Shown here: positions 1 through 9,688 of the stretch, one piece after another | How positions within the stretch are numbered: the first letter of the stretch is position 1 | Layout of the letters: each line of letters starts with the position of its first letter | Assembly: GCF_003121625.1 (NCBI RefSeq) | Contig: NZ_QDDJ01000009.1 | Coordinates: forward strand, 153,104-217,103 | Source: Ornithinimicrobium cavernae | Lineage (GTDB): Bacteria > Actinomycetota > Actinomycetes > Actinomycetales > Dermatophilaceae | Reading direction: 5' to 3' | DNA: 64,000 nucleotides | The notes under the pieces: generated by a model | Database searches by the model: none | What the model saw: the letters and a program-made list of their open reading frames with translations, nothing else | What the model was told of the DNA's origin: nothing | Position numbers and translations under genes: made by a program

Positions 1-222
1 TCCGTGTCCTCATGGGCACAGAGGGTATGCGGTGTGACTGGGAGCGGTGCGCGGCCGGACGACGGGGGAACAACCGCCGGGCGACCGGTGGGGATGTGGC
101 GCCCGCGGGGAGACCCGGCGGCGCGGACCACGGTCGGCGTGCCTGCCTGCAGACCCGGGGTGAGAGGATGCAGTGAGAAGATGGACCGAGGAAGTGGTCC
201 CACACCCAAGACGGAGGACACG

Positions 223-426
223 GTGCGACCCGAGCAGGACTTTGCGTGGTGGCAGAAGCTGCTGATCAAGGCCAAGATCTGGCAGCCGCCCCACCTCACG
301 ATGCACCACGTGGTGCGCGACATGGAGCGCCCCGTGCCGCCGCCGGTGACCGGCGCCTACGGCAACCGGGTCGTCACGTCGACGCGCCCCCGTCTCGTCC
401 CCCAGCGCGACGACAACCGGGGCTGA
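223..426 (+). CDS. Small hypothetical protein, 67 aa
   Basis: I do not recognise this protein. The start is a GTG at 223, chosen because GGAGG (213-217) lies five bases upstream; longer readings of the same frame begin with arginine/glycine-rich sequence that looks non-coding. The product starts with an aromatic/basic segment (FAWWQKLLIKAKIW), continues with a His-rich stretch and a PVPPPVTG segment, and ends in a basic tail. It has no signal peptide or membrane span. It lies 93 bp upstream of lhr on the same strand and could be cotranscribed. The ribosome binding site and the non-random N-terminus support coding, but the function is unknown. Confidence 0.55.
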   Translation: MRPEQDFAWWQKLLIKAKIWQPPHLTMHHVVRDMERPVPPPVTGAYGNRVVTSTRPRLVPQRDDNRG

Positions 427-519
427 CCCAGGGCACGCCGGCAACCGGCACCCTCGCCAGTCGGACCACCCCGCGGCGGCCAGCCCTGACTGTCGGTCCT
501 TCGTGGCAGGCTGCCCCTG

Positions 520-3500
520 ATGAGTAGGTCGTCGGACACCGACGTGCTGGACCAGTTCTCCCCCGCGACGCGGGCGTGGTTCCGCGCGTCCTTCGCCGAG
601 CCCACGCAGGCCCAGCGGGGCGCCTGGGACGCCATCAGCCAGGGTCGGCACACCCTCGTGGTCGCGCCGACCGGCTCGGGCAAGACCCTGTCTGCCTTCC
701 TCTGGGCCCTGGACCGCATCGCGACCCAGCCACGGCCGGCGGACCTCCCCCGCTGCCGGGTCCTCTACGTCTCGCCCCTCAAGGCGCTCGCGGTCGACGT
801 CGAGCGCAACCTGCAGTCCCCACTCGTGGGCATCAGTCACGCCGCGACACGCCTCGGCCAGCCCGTGCCGAAGGTGAGCGTGGCCGTGCGGTCGGGTGAC
901 ACACCCGCCGCCGACCGGCGCCGGTTCGCCCGTGAGGGGGCGGACGTGCTCATCACGACACCGGAGTCGCTATTCCTGCTGCTCACCTCCGCCGCGCGTG
1001 AGGCGCTGGCCGGGGTCGAGACAGTGATCATCGACGAGGTGCACGCGGTCTTCGGCACCAAGCGCGGTGCCCATCTCGCGGTCAGCCTCGACCGCCTCGA
1101 CGCGCTGCTCCCCGAGCCGGCCCAGCGCATCGGACTGTCCGCCACCGTCCGGCCGACCGACGAGGTCGCCCGGTTCCTGACCGGCGGGCGGCCGGTCACC
1201 ACCGTGCAGCCTCCCTCGACCAAGCAGTGGGACCTGCAGATCGTGGTGCCGGTGCCCGATATGACCGACCCGGGAGCCCTCAACGAGGCCCCGACCCACG
1301 ACGAGGCCCCGACCCACGACGAGCGACCGACCCATGGCGAGCCACCGACCCACGACGAGCCACCGCCGACGGATGAACCCCCGCCCGAGGACGAGACCCC
1401 GCCCACGGACGCGCCCGACGCCCAGGACCCCGCCGTCCCGGACGACCCGTTCGCCGAGCTGCCAGAGCTCGAGGACATCGACTGGACCATGCCGACGAGC
1501 GACCCCGTCGAGCGCGCCTCGGTCTGGCCGCACATCGAGCGGCGGATCGTCGACCTGGTCGCCGACCAGACCTCCACCCTCGTCTTCGCCAACTCCCGCC
1601 GCCTCGCCGAGCGGCTGACCAGCCGGCTCAACGAGATCTGGGACGAGCAGGGAGAGGAGCGTGACGGCATACTGCTGGACCCCCCAGGCCCGGACGGGCC
1701 CGCGCCCGTGCGCCCGCCGGCGCAGATCATGGCCCAGTCCAGCGCCTCCACCGGGGCGCCGCCGGTGCTCGCCCGCGCGCACCACGGCTCGGTCAGCCGC
1801 GAGCAGCGCGCCGACATCGAGGACGCGCTCAAGACGGGTCGCCTGCCGGCGGTCGTCGCGACCAGCTCCCTGGAGCTGGGCATCGACATGGGCGCGGTCG
1901 ACCTCGTGGTGCAGGTCGAGTCGCCCCCCAGTGTGGCCAGCGGCCTGCAGCGGGTGGGTCGTGCGGGGCACCAGGTCGGCGCGGTCTCCCACGGCGTCCT
2001 GTTCCCCAAGCACCGCGGCGACCTCCTGCAGAGTGCGGTGGTCGTCGAGCGCATGCGACAGGGGCTCATCGAGGCCCAGCGGGTGCCGGCCAACCCCCTC
2101 GACGTCCTCGCCCAGCAGATCGTCGCGATGGTCGCGATGGACGAGTGGGCGGTGAGCGACCTCTACGACCTGGTCCGCCGCAGCGCACCCTTCGCGGCCC
2201 TCCCCCGTGGCCTGTTCGACGCGACGATGGACATGCTGGCCGGGCGCTACCCCAGCGAGGACTTCGCCGACCTGCGGCCCCGCATCGTCTGGGACCGGAT
2301 CCAGGACACGCTCACGGCCCGGCGCGGCGCGCAGCACCTGGCGGTCATGAGCGGTGGCACCATCCCCGACCGCGGTCTGTATGCCGTGATGCTGGCTACC
2401 GGCGACGGCCCGGGACGGCGGGTGGGCGAGCTCGACGAGGAGATGGTCTACGAGTCGCGGGTCGGTGACGTCTTCACCCTCGGCACCACCTCCTGGCGCA
2501 TCGAGGACATCACCCACGACCGGGTGCTGGTGACCCCGGCCCCCGGACAGCTGGGCCGGCTCCCGTTCTGGAAGGGCGACTCCCTCGGGCGACCGGCCGA
2601 GCTCGGCGCCGCCGTGGGCACCTTCGTCCGCGAGCTGGCCGCGTCACCCGGGCGCGCCCGCGAGCGGCTGCGCGGCCAGGGACTGGATGAGTATGCCGCC
2701 ACGAACCTGATCGACTACGTCACCTCCCAGGTCGAGGCCACCGGGCAGGTGCCCGACGACCGGACCGTGGTGGTGGAGCGGTTCCGCGACGAGATCGGCG
2801 ACTGGCGGGTCGTCGTGCACAGCCCCTACGGCACCCCCGTCCATGCCCCCTGGGCGCTGTGCATCGGCGCGCGGATGCGCGAGCGCTACGGCGCGGACGT
2901 GCAGGCGGTGGCCTCCGACGACGGCATCGTGCTGCGCCTGCCGGAGCTCGCCGACGCCGAGCAGCTCGACCGCGAGCTCGCCGACCTGCTGGTGCTCGAC
3001 CCGGACGAGGTGCACGAGCTGGTCACTGCCGAGATCGGCGGCTCGGCGCTGTTCGCCGCGCGGTTCCGGGAGTGCGCGGCCCGCGCGCTGCTGCTGCCGC
3101 GTCGCCGGCCCGACCGGCGTCAGCCCCTGTGGCAGCAGCGCCAGCGTTCGGCGCAGCTGTTGGAGGTGGCCGCCCAGTTCCCGAGCTTCCCCATCGTGCT
3201 GGAGGCCGTGCGTGAGTGCGTCCAGGACGTCTACGACGTGGAGTCGCTGACCGCCCTGATGCGCGATGTGGCGGCGCGGCGGGTGCGGGTGGTCACGGTC
3301 GAGACGCGGACTGCCTCGCCGTTCGCCCGGTCGCTGCTCATGGGCTACGTCGCGCAGTACCTCTATGAGGGTGACTCCCCCCTGGCCGAGCGTCGGGCCG
3401 CCGCGCTGTCGCTGGACCCGACCCTGCTCGCCGAGCTGCTCGGTCGCGGCGAGGGGGCCGCACTGCGCGACCTGCTGGACCCGGACGTGGTGGCGCGGAC

Positions 3501-5529
3501 CGAGGCCGAGCTGCAGCGCCTGGTCCCGGAGCGGCACGCCAGGGACGCCGAGGACGTGCTGGACCTACTGCGCACGCTGGGGCCGCAGTCGTTGCCGGAG
3601 ATCACCGAGCGCACGGCTGCGGAGGTGCGCCCCGAGGTCGGTGGCTGGCTCGAGACGCTGGCGGCCCAGCGTCAGGTGATCCCGGTGCGCATCGCCGGGG
3701 ACGACCGCTGGGCCGATGCCCAGGACGCCGCGCGGCTGCGCGACGCCCTGGGTGCTGCCGTGCCGCCCGGTCTGCCCGCCACCTTCCTGGAGGCCGTGCC
3801 GGACCCGCTCGGCGACCTGGTGGTGCGCTGGTCACGCACCCACACGCCATACCGCCGCAGCACCCTCGCCCGGCGGCTCGGCATCGGCTCCGCGGTCCTG
3901 GGCGACGCGGTGCGGCGCCTGGTGGCCAGTGGCCGGCTGGTGGAGGGCGCCCTGCGTCCACTCGGGGCGGGCTCACCGGCGGGTGAGCCGTCTGCCGACG
4001 GATCGTCGGGTGAGTCCGCCGTTGAGCAGGCGGTGCCCGACCTCTGCGACGCCGACGTGCTGCGGATGCTACGGCGGCGGTCGCTGGCCGCGCTGCGCCA
4101 GGAGGTCGAGCCGGTCACGCAGCAGACCTACGCACGCTTCCTCCCGACCTGGCAGTCGATCGGTGGGCTGCGCGGCGTCGACGGGGTGCACCGTGCCGTC
4201 GAGCAGCTCGCCGGCGCCCGTCTGCCCGCCAGCGGCCTGGAGTCACTCATCCTTCCTGCCCGGGTCCGGGACTACTCCCCTGCCATGCTCGATGAGCTGA
4301 TGACTGCCGGTGAGGTGCTCTGGCAGGGACACGGCCCGCTGCCCGGCGACGACGGCTGGATCTCGCTGCACCTGGCCGACACAGCCCCTCTCACGATGAG
4401 CCCTCCTGAGACCGTCCCGGACCGCGCACCCGGCGGGGCAGCGGACTCCGACGGAGCGGCAGAGGCCGCGGCGGCGCCGGACCTCGGCGGATACGGGTCG
4501 ACCGGGTCCGGGGCGAGCGCGTCCGGGTCGACCGGGTCCGGGGCGAGCGCGTCCGGGGCGACCGGGTCCGGCGTGCTGGAGCTCCTGGCCAACGGTGGCG
4601 CGTACTTCTTCCGGTCCCTCGCCGACACCCTCGGACGGACCGATGACGCCGCGCTGCTCGATGAGCTGTGGTCCCTCGTGTGGGAGGGCAGGGCCACCGG
4701 TGACACCCTGGCCCCCGTCCGCGCCCTGTTGTCCGGCGGGCGGGGCGCTCACCGTCAGCGGCAGTCCGGCGCCCGCTCGAGCAGATGGTCGCGGGGCGGC
4801 GTCGCCCTGTCGTCCCGCTCGACCCTGGGTTCGCGTCCCGCACGCCCCGCGCTGCCGACCCGGAGCGGGCCGGGCACGGGAGCGGGCCGGTGGTCGGCGC
4901 TGCCCGCGGTCGAGACCGACCCGACGGCCCGGGCGCTGGCGACCGCCGAGCAGCTATTGGACCGTTACGGGGTCCTGACGCGCGGCAGCGTCGTATCGGA
5001 GGGGACGCCCGGGGGTTTCGCCGGTGTCTACCGGGTGCTGGCGACCGCCGAGGAGGCCGGCCGGGTGCGTCGTGGCTACTTCGTCGAGCACCTCGGGGCC
5101 GCCCAGTTCGGCACCGCGGGGGCGGTCGACCGGCTCCGGGCGCTCGGGGCCGACGAGGGCGGGGCGCTGGTCCTGGCTGCCACCGACCCCGCCAGCCCGT
5201 TCGGTGCGGCCGTCCCGTGGCCCGACCGGGGCGAGGAGTCCCACCGGCCGGGCCGCAAGGCGGGCGCCGTCGTGGTGGTCGTCGGCGGCGAGCTGGTGCT
5301 CTACCTCGAGCGTGGCGGGCGTACCGCCCTGACCTATACCGACAGCAGCGAGGTCTGCACGTCCGCCGCCCGGGCCATCGCTGACCTGGTGCGTCGCGGG
5401 CGGGTCGACTCGCTCACCGTGGGAAAGATCGACGGTGCCCCGGCCCTCTCGTCACGACATCCCCTCGCCGCAGCCCTCCAGGAGGCCGGCTTCCACACGG
5501 CGCCGCAGGGCCTCCGCCTGCGCCGGTGA
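520..5529 (+). CDS. lhr: Lhr-family superfamily-2 ATP-dependent helicase (1669 aa)
   Basis: A large 3'-to-5' SF2 DNA helicase of the Lhr family, linked to DNA repair in mycobacteria. Visible motifs are Walker A APTGSGKT (about residues 49-56), the Walker B/DEVH box at 172-175 and the SAT motif near 207. The second RecA domain carries VVATSSLELGIDMG and the QRVGRAGH box. A winged-helix/beta-barrel Lhr core and a long C-terminal domain follow. Between the RecA lobes is a Pro/Glu/Thr/His-rich insertion of about 55 residues (roughly 250-305) built from THDE-like repeats. A second low-complexity Gly/Ser/Ala insertion is encoded near 4495-4572, followed by an Arg/Ser-rich stretch. Lhr of Mycobacterium is about 1500 aa, so much of the extra length is in these linkers. 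nei2 follows after 18 bp, as in mycobacteria (Rv3296-Rv3297). Confidence 0.95.
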   Translation: MSRSSDTDVLDQFSPATRAWFRASFAEPTQAQRGAWDAISQGRHTLVVAPTGSGKTLSAFLWALDRIATQPRPADLPRCRVLYVSPLKALAVDVERNLQSPLVGISHAATRLGQPVPKVSVAVRSGDTPAADRRRFAREGADVLITTPESLFLLLTSAAREALAGVETVIIDEVHAVFGTKRGAHLAVSLDRLDALLPEPAQRIGLSATVRPTDEVARFLTGGRPVTTVQPPSTKQWDLQIVVPVPDMTDPGALNEAPTHDEAPTHDERPTHGEPPTHDEPPPTDEPPPEDETPPTDAPDAQDPAVPDDPFAELPELEDIDWTMPTSDPVERASVWPHIERRIVDLVADQTSTLVFANSRRLAERLTSRLNEIWDEQGEERDGILLDPPGPDGPAPVRPPAQIMAQSSASTGAPPVLARAHHGSVSREQRADIEDALKTGRLPAVVATSSLELGIDMGAVDLVVQVESPPSVASGLQRVGRAGHQVGAVSHGVLFPKHRGDLLQSAVVVERMRQGLIEAQRVPANPLDVLAQQIVAMVAMDEWAVSDLYDLVRRSAPFAALPRGLFDATMDMLAGRYPSEDFADLRPRIVWDRIQDTLTARRGAQHLAVMSGGTIPDRGLYAVMLATGDGPGRRVGELDEEMVYESRVGDVFTLGTTSWRIEDITHDRVLVTPAPGQLGRLPFWKGDSLGRPAELGAAVGTFVRELAASPGRARERLRGQGLDEYAATNLIDYVTSQVEATGQVPDDRTVVVERFRDEIGDWRVVVHSPYGTPVHAPWALCIGARMRERYGADVQAVASDDGIVLRLPELADAEQLDRELADLLVLDPDEVHELVTAEIGGSALFAARFRECAARALLLPRRRPDRRQPLWQQRQRSAQLLEVAAQFPSFPIVLEAVRECVQDVYDVESLTALMRDVAARRVRVVTVETRTASPFARSLLMGYVAQYLYEGDSPLAERRAAALSLDPTLLAELLGRGEGAALRDLLDPDVVARTEAELQRLVPERHARDAEDVLDLLRTLGPQSLPEITERTAAEVRPEVGGWLETLAAQRQVIPVRIAGDDRWADAQDAARLRDALGAAVPPGLPATFLEAVPDPLGDLVVRWSRTHTPYRRSTLARRLGIGSAVLGDAVRRLVASGRLVEGALRPLGAGSPAGEPSADGSSGESAVEQAVPDLCDADVLRMLRRRSLAALRQEVEPVTQQTYARFLPTWQSIGGLRGVDGVHRAVEQLAGARLPASGLESLILPARVRDYSPAMLDELMTAGEVLWQGHGPLPGDDGWISLHLADTAPLTMSPPETVPDRAPGGAADSDGAAEAAAAPDLGGYGSTGSGASASGSTGSGASASGATGSGVLELLANGGAYFFRSLADTLGRTDDAALLDELWSLVWEGRATGDTLAPVRALLSGGRGAHRQRQSGARSSRWSRGGVALSSRSTLGSRPARPALPTRSGPGTGAGRWSALPAVETDPTARALATAEQLLDRYGVLTRGSVVSEGTPGGFAGVYRVLATAEEAGRVRRGYFVEHLGAAQFGTAGAVDRLRALGADEGGALVLAATDPASPFGAAVPWPDRGEESHRPGRKAGAVVVVVGGELVLYLERGGRTALTYTDSSEVCTSAARAIADLVRRGRVDSLTVGKIDGAPALSSRHPLAAALQEAGFHTAPQGLRLRR
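4495..4572 (+). repeat. 30-bp tandem repeat inside lhr (2.6 copies)
   Basis: Two identical 30-bp units (4495-4524 and 4525-4554) and a partial third (to 4572) encode a Gly-Ser-Thr-Gly-Ser-Gly-Ala-Ser-Ala-Ser linker. The unit length is a multiple of three, so copy-number change keeps the reading frame. It is probably a flexible linker in the C-terminal half of Lhr. Confidence 0.85.
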
Positions 5530-5547
5530 CCGGCATGGGGTGCTGCC

Positions 5548-6381
5548 GTGCCTGAGGGTGACGCCGTCTGGCGCACGGCTCGACGACTCCACACGGCCCT
5601 CGCGGGCTCGGCGCTCGCCGGGGCGGACCTGCGGGTGCCGGCCCTGGCCACCCGCGACCTGGCGGGCCGCCGGACCCTGGAGGTGGTCCCCCGCGGCAAG
5701 CACCTGCTGCACCGCCTCGAGGGCGGGCTGACACTCCACAGCCACCTGCGGATGGACGGGTCCTGGCGGCTACTCACGGTGACCACCGGTGCCGGTGTCA
5801 CGCCGGATCATCCGGCGACCCGTCGGCATACGGTCCGGGCAGTGCTGTGGACCGACTCGGCCCTGGCCGTCGGTGACAGTCTCGGCATGCTGGACCTGGT
5901 GCGGACCGCCGACGAGGCGAGGGTGGTGGGGCACCTGGGTCCGGACCTCCTCGACCTCGCCTTCGACCGGGACGAGGCGCTGAGCAACCTGGTGCGCCAA
6001 CCGGGGCGGCCGGTCGCCGAGGCGCTGCTGGACCAGCGCAACCTCGCCGGGATCGGCACGATCTATGCCAGCGAGCCGCTGTTCGAGCACCGGATCAGCC
6101 CCTGGACACCGGTCGGCGCACTGTCGCGGCACGAGCTGGGGTCGGTGGTGGACACCGCGCGCCTGTGGATGGTGCGCTCCTGCCGGCTGGGCCCCACCGT
6201 GCCGATGACGGCCCTGGCACGGGGCCCGGCGGACGGCTGGCTGCCGGGCCACTACCGCGTCTTCGGGCGCCGGGGTCGGGACTGCCCACGGTGCGGCGCC
6301 ACGATCACCGAGCAGCCGATCGGGGAGGCGCCGCGTGAGCGGGTCATCAGCTTCTGCCCGACCTGCCAGCCCACCCCCTAG
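5548..6381 (+). CDS. nei2: Fpg/Nei-family DNA glycosylase (Nei2-like)
   Basis: A bifunctional DNA glycosylase/AP lyase of base excision repair that removes oxidised bases. The N-terminus reads (M)PEGDAVWR: Pro2 is the catalytic nucleophile and Glu3 the general acid of the family. A helix-two-turn-helix region (LLDQRNLAGIGTIYASE) lies near residue 165. The C-terminus is a zinc finger of the form CPRCG...CPTC. The start is a GTG at 5548. At 277 aa the length is normal. It is 18 bp downstream of lhr, which suggests a shared repair transcript. A paralogue lies at 49024-49857. Confidence 0.92.
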   Translation: MPEGDAVWRTARRLHTALAGSALAGADLRVPALATRDLAGRRTLEVVPRGKHLLHRLEGGLTLHSHLRMDGSWRLLTVTTGAGVTPDHPATRRHTVRAVLWTDSALAVGDSLGMLDLVRTADEARVVGHLGPDLLDLAFDRDEALSNLVRQPGRPVAEALLDQRNLAGIGTIYASEPLFEHRISPWTPVGALSRHELGSVVDTARLWMVRSCRLGPTVPMTALARGPADGWLPGHYRVFGRRGRDCPRCGATITEQPIGEAPRERVISFCPTCQPTP

Positions 6382-6407
6382 CATCCACCGAGCGCGCCGA
6401 CACGGTT

Positions 6408-6471
6408 TTCTCGGGTCACCGTGCGCTCGGTCGACGTGATTCTCGAGTCGCCGTGCGCTGGGTCAGGGGTG
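6408..6471. repeat. Imperfect 32-bp direct repeat between nei2 and clgR
   Basis: Two diverged 32-bp copies (6408-6439 and 6440-6471) share TTCTCG-GTC-CCGTGCGCT. The CGTGCGCT core recurs near 6476 at a different spacing. The repeat sits in the 122-bp gap between the convergent nei2 and clgR genes, so a terminator-associated role is possible, but no clear hairpin with a T-tract is seen. Confidence 0.5.
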
Positions 6472-6503
6472 GCGGCGTGCGCTGGTGACCGGGTCGGGAG
6501 CGC

Positions 6504-6848
6504 TCAGGCGGCAGAGCTGATGAGGCGGCGCTTGGCCTGTGCCACCGTGTCCGGGTGGCGGATCGGCTGCGCGAGGCCATCGGCGAGCACGGTGCTCAGC
6601 TGCTGCTCTGCCACCTCTGCCAGGCTGAGCCGGTCAGCGACGCTGGTCAACATGCGGGAGAGCGGCAGGTCCAGCGCCTTGCAGATGGAGGCCAGCAACT
6701 CGCTGGACGCTTCCTTCTCGCCGCGCTCGACCTCGCTCAGATAGCCCAGGGAAACCGAGGCGGAGGCCGAGACCTCGCGCAGGGTCCGGCCCTGGTGCTG
6801 ACGCTCCTCGCGGAGCACGTCGCCCAACTCGCGTCGCAAGAGAACCAT
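6504..6848 (-). CDS. clgR: XRE-family transcriptional activator ClgR
   Basis: An activator of the Clp protease genes in actinobacteria. A canonical Cro/C1-type helix-turn-helix spans about residues 9-65 ([23 protein letters not shown]). The start is the ATG at 6848 because GGGAGG lies eight bases upstream; an in-frame ATG at 6866 has no such site. At 114 aa it matches ClgR of mycobacteria. The protein ends in Ile-Ser-Ser-Ala-Ala; in Streptomyces ClgR a C-terminal Ala-Ala makes the protein a ClpP substrate, so feedback proteolysis is likely here. Its position downstream of rimO-pgsA-cinA is the conserved actinobacterial context. Confidence 0.88.
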   Translation of the reverse strand: MVLLRRELGDVLREERQHQGRTLREVSASASVSLGYLSEVERGEKEASSELLASICKALDLPLSRMLTSVADRLSLAEVAEQQLSTVLADGLAQPIRHPDTVAQAKRRLISSAA

Positions 6849-6928
6849 TGCCGAAACCTCCCTCATCCCGTCCTGGGTTACCTCAACCGTACAACGCCGG
6901 GCCGACAGGAGCCCGCTCGGTCGTGTGC

Positions 6929-7492
6929 TCAGGCCCGCGCATCGTCGTCCGAGACCATCTCGAGCACCAGGTTGAGGGCACCCTCGACGGTCTGTCGGCG
7001 GATCTGGTCACGCGAGCCGTAGAAGGTGAACGCCAGCACCCTGCGCCGGGATTCCCGGGTCACCGCGACGAAGACCGTCCCCACCGGTTTGCCCTCGCTG
7101 GGGTCGGGGCCGGCGACACCCGTCGTGGCTACCCCGACGTCGGCTCCGGTGAGCCGCCGCACGCCGTCGGCCATGAGCAGGGCGGTCTCACCGGCGACGG
7201 TGCCGTGCTCCTCGATCACGTCCCGGGGAACACCGAGCACACTGGTCTTGAGCTCGGTCGAGTAGGACGCCACCCCGCCGAAGACCACCGCGCTGGCCCC
7301 CGGGACCGACGTGAGGGCTGCACAGACCAGGCCCCCGGTGAGCGACTCGGCAGTGGCGACCGAGGCGCCTGCCTCCTTGAGCGCGGTGATCGCCCGGACC
7401 GCCAGCGGGTCGACCGCGCCGTCCTCCGGCGCGTCCAGCTCGGTGGGGTCGGGCGCGCGAGGATGCTGCGGTGTCGGCTCCGGGGCGGTCAC
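6929..7492 (-). CDS. CinA C-terminal domain protein (nicotinamide-nucleotide amidase family)
   Basis: A stand-alone CinA C-terminal domain, the part of CinA/PncC that deamidates nicotinamide mononucleotide in NAD salvage. Recognisable blocks are [35 protein letters not shown] and [13 protein letters not shown] followed by [11 protein letters not shown]. The start is a GTG at 7492. The first ~35 residues (Pro/Asp/Glu-rich) lie outside the conserved domain. The product is 187 aa; the family is usually about 160 aa. It begins 10 bp after the pgsA stop and precedes clgR, so it is probably part of a rimO-pgsA-cinA(-clgR) transcript. The enzyme activity is inferred from the family. Confidence 0.88.
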   Translation of the reverse strand: MTAPEPTPQHPRAPDPTELDAPEDGAVDPLAVRAITALKEAGASVATAESLTGGLVCAALTSVPGASAVVFGGVASYSTELKTSVLGVPRDVIEEHGTVAGETALLMADGVRRLTGADVGVATTGVAGPDPSEGKPVGTVFVAVTRESRRRVLAFTFYGSRDQIRRQTVEGALNLVLEMVSDDDARA

Positions 7493-7502
7493 GCCACCAT
7501 TC

Positions 7503-8102
7503 TCAACGGTCCGCCGTGCTCCGGCGCAACCGGAGGGCCTGCACGATGTAGTCGACACCGGTGACGACCGTGACGACGACCGCGGCGTACATCACCCACA
7601 GCCCGAGCAGGTGCAGGATGCCGGTCAGCGGCAGGATGAGCAGGAGCAGCCCGATGGCCTGCAGCATCGTCTTGAGCTTGCCGCCCTTGCTGGCCGCGAT
7701 CACGCCCCGGCGGATGACCCAGAACCGCAGGCCGGTGATGCCGAGCTCGCGCACGAGGATGACGACCGTCACCCACCAGGGCAGGGACCCCAGCAGCGAC
7801 AGGCCGATCAGCGCCGAGCCCATCAGCGCCTTGTCCGCGATCGGGTCGGCGACCTTGCCGAAGGTGGTGACGAGCTGCCGTCGCCGGGCCAGGTCCCCGT
7901 CCAGCCAGTCGGTGAGGCTCGCGACACCGAACACGACCGCGGCCCACCACCGGTGTGCGTCGGACTCGCCCTGGTCCCTCATCAGCAGCCACAGGAACAG
8001 CGGGATCATCAGGATCCGCAGCACCGTGAGCGCGTTGGGCAGGTTCCACGCGCTGGCCGTGGGAGTGGCCGGCGTCGCTGCCGGGTCCGGTGTGCTGGTC
8101 AC
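7503..8102 (-). CDS. pgsA: CDP-alcohol phosphatidyltransferase (PgsA-type)
   Basis: An integral membrane enzyme that condenses CDP-diacylglycerol with glycerol-3-phosphate, the first committed step to phosphatidylglycerol and cardiolipin. The CDP-alcohol phosphotransferase signature is complete: [11 protein letters not shown] followed by [10 protein letters not shown], which supplies the D-G-AR-G-D-D residues. Four to six hydrophobic segments flank it. The GTG start at 8102 overlaps the rimO stop (GTGA). Family members using other alcohols look similar, but the gene order rimO-pgsA-cinA-clgR supports PgsA. Confidence 0.9.
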   Translation of the reverse strand: MTSTPDPAATPATPTASAWNLPNALTVLRILMIPLFLWLLMRDQGESDAHRWWAAVVFGVASLTDWLDGDLARRRQLVTTFGKVADPIADKALMGSALIGLSLLGSLPWWVTVVILVRELGITGLRFWVIRRGVIAASKGGKLKTMLQAIGLLLLILPLTGILHLLGLWVMYAAVVVTVVTGVDYIVQALRLRRSTADR

Positions 8103-9631
8103 GGCGCGGGCGCCTCCGCCTCGGGCAGGACACGGGCGATGAGGTCCACGCCCTCGGTGTCCACCAACTGCGCGCGCACGATGTCACCCACCCGCGGCGG
8201 GCTGCCGGCCGGCCAGCCCACCAGGATCGTGGAGCCGTCCACGTCGGGCCCCTGCTGCTCGGCGCGGCCGGTGACCACCGCTTCCCCGTCGTCCTCGATC
8301 TCCTCGACGAGCACGCTCACCTGCTCGCCCACCCGGTCCTGGGCACGCTGGCTGGTGAGCTGCTCGACCAGCCCGGTGACCACGGACACCCGCTCGTCGA
8401 TGACCTCGCGAGGCAACTTGTCGGCATACGTCTCGGCCTCGGTGCCGTCCTCGTCGCTGTAGCCGAAGACGCCGACCACGTCGAGATCGGCCTCCTCCAG
8501 GAACGCGGTCAGCTCGGCCAGGTCCTCCTCGGTCTCCCCCGGGAACCCGACGATGACGTTGGACCGGATGCCCGCGTGCGGCACGCGCTCGCGCACCATC
8601 CGCAGCAGGGCCAGGAAGGACTCGCGGTCGCCGAAGCGGCGCATGCGCCGCAGCAGGGGGCCGGAGGCGTGCTGGAAGGAGATGTCGAAGTATGGCGTGA
8701 CACCAGTGGTCTGTGCCATCACCTCGAGGAGCTCGGGTCGGATCTCGGCGGGCTGCAGGTAGGAGACACGGACCCGCTCGATGCCCTCGATGGCCGCCAG
8801 CTCAGGCAGCAGCTGCTCGAGGAGGCGCAGGTCACCGAGGTCCTTGCCGTAGGACGTGGTGTTCTCGCTGACCAGGAACACCTCCTTGACACCGCGCTCG
8901 GCCAACCAGCGGGCCTCGTCGAGGATCTCGTGCGGCCGTCGGGAGACGAACGACCCGCGGAACATCGGGATCGCGCAGAACGCGCACCTCCGGTCGCACC
9001 CGGAGGCGATCTTCAGCGGGGCCCACGGCCGGCCGTCGAGGCGCGCGCGCACGACCGGCGGGCCGGAGGGCGTGCCCAGTGCGTCCGTGCCCTGGGAGTT
9101 TGCTGCCACGAAGTCTGCGGGCTGGATCTGCTGGTGCCCGGGGAGCGCGACACCGCCGCTCTCACCCTGGCGTGCGGCGGGGGCGATCGGCAGCAGTGTG
9201 CGGCGGTCCCGTGGGGTGTGCGAGATCGGCTTGTGGCCGTCCAGGATCGACTGCAGCTGGTTGGACATGTCCTGGTAGGAGTCGAACCCGAGGACGGCAT
9301 CCGCCTCGGGGAGCTGGTCGGCGAGCTGCTCGCCGTAGCGCTCCGCGAGGCACCCCACGGCGACGACGGCCTGGGTGCGGCCGGTCTCCTTGAGGTCGCC
9401 GGCCTCCAGCAGCGCGTCGATGGAGTCCTTCTTGGCCTGCTCCACGAAGCCGCAGGTGTTGACGACCGCGACATCGGCCTCCGCCGCATCATCCACCAGG
9501 GTCCAGCCGCCGGCGGTGAGCCGGCCCGCGAGCTCCTCGGAGTCGACCTCGTTGCGGGAGCAGCCGAGCGTCACGAGCGCGACGGTCCGTCCCTGGGCAG
9601 GGGCGGGCAGGTCGGTGACGCGGGGGCTCAT
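8099..9631 (-). CDS. rimO: Ribosomal protein S12 methylthiotransferase RimO
   Basis: A radical-SAM methylthiotransferase that modifies an aspartate of ribosomal protein S12. The order is an N-terminal UPF0004 domain ([26 protein letters not shown]), a radical SAM domain with the cluster motif CDRRCAFC and [12 protein letters not shown], and a C-terminal TRAM domain. The start is the ATG at 9631 because AAGGTGG is suitably placed; a GTG at 9640 is possible. The product is 510 aa, longer than E. coli RimO (about 440), because of an insertion of about 50 residues before the CxxxCxxC motif. It heads the rimO-pgsA-cinA group. Confidence 0.92.
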   Translation of the reverse strand: MSPRVTDLPAPAQGRTVALVTLGCSRNEVDSEELAGRLTAGGWTLVDDAAEADVAVVNTCGFVEQAKKDSIDALLEAGDLKETGRTQAVVAVGCLAERYGEQLADQLPEADAVLGFDSYQDMSNQLQSILDGHKPISHTPRDRRTLLPIAPAARQGESGGVALPGHQQIQPADFVAANSQGTDALGTPSGPPVVRARLDGRPWAPLKIASGCDRRCAFCAIPMFRGSFVSRRPHEILDEARWLAERGVKEVFLVSENTTSYGKDLGDLRLLEQLLPELAAIEGIERVRVSYLQPAEIRPELLEVMAQTTGVTPYFDISFQHASGPLLRRMRRFGDRESFLALLRMVRERVPHAGIRSNVIVGFPGETEEDLAELTAFLEEADLDVVGVFGYSDEDGTEAETYADKLPREVIDERVSVVTGLVEQLTSQRAQDRVGEQVSVLVEEIEDDGEAVVTGRAEQQGPDVDGSTILVGWPAGSPPRVGDIVRAQLVDTEGVDLIARVLPEAEAPAP

Positions 9632-9688
9632 GGGGTCCACCTTAGGCGAGCAGAGGCCCTGCGACGCCCTCCCGATCCCGCACGGCGC

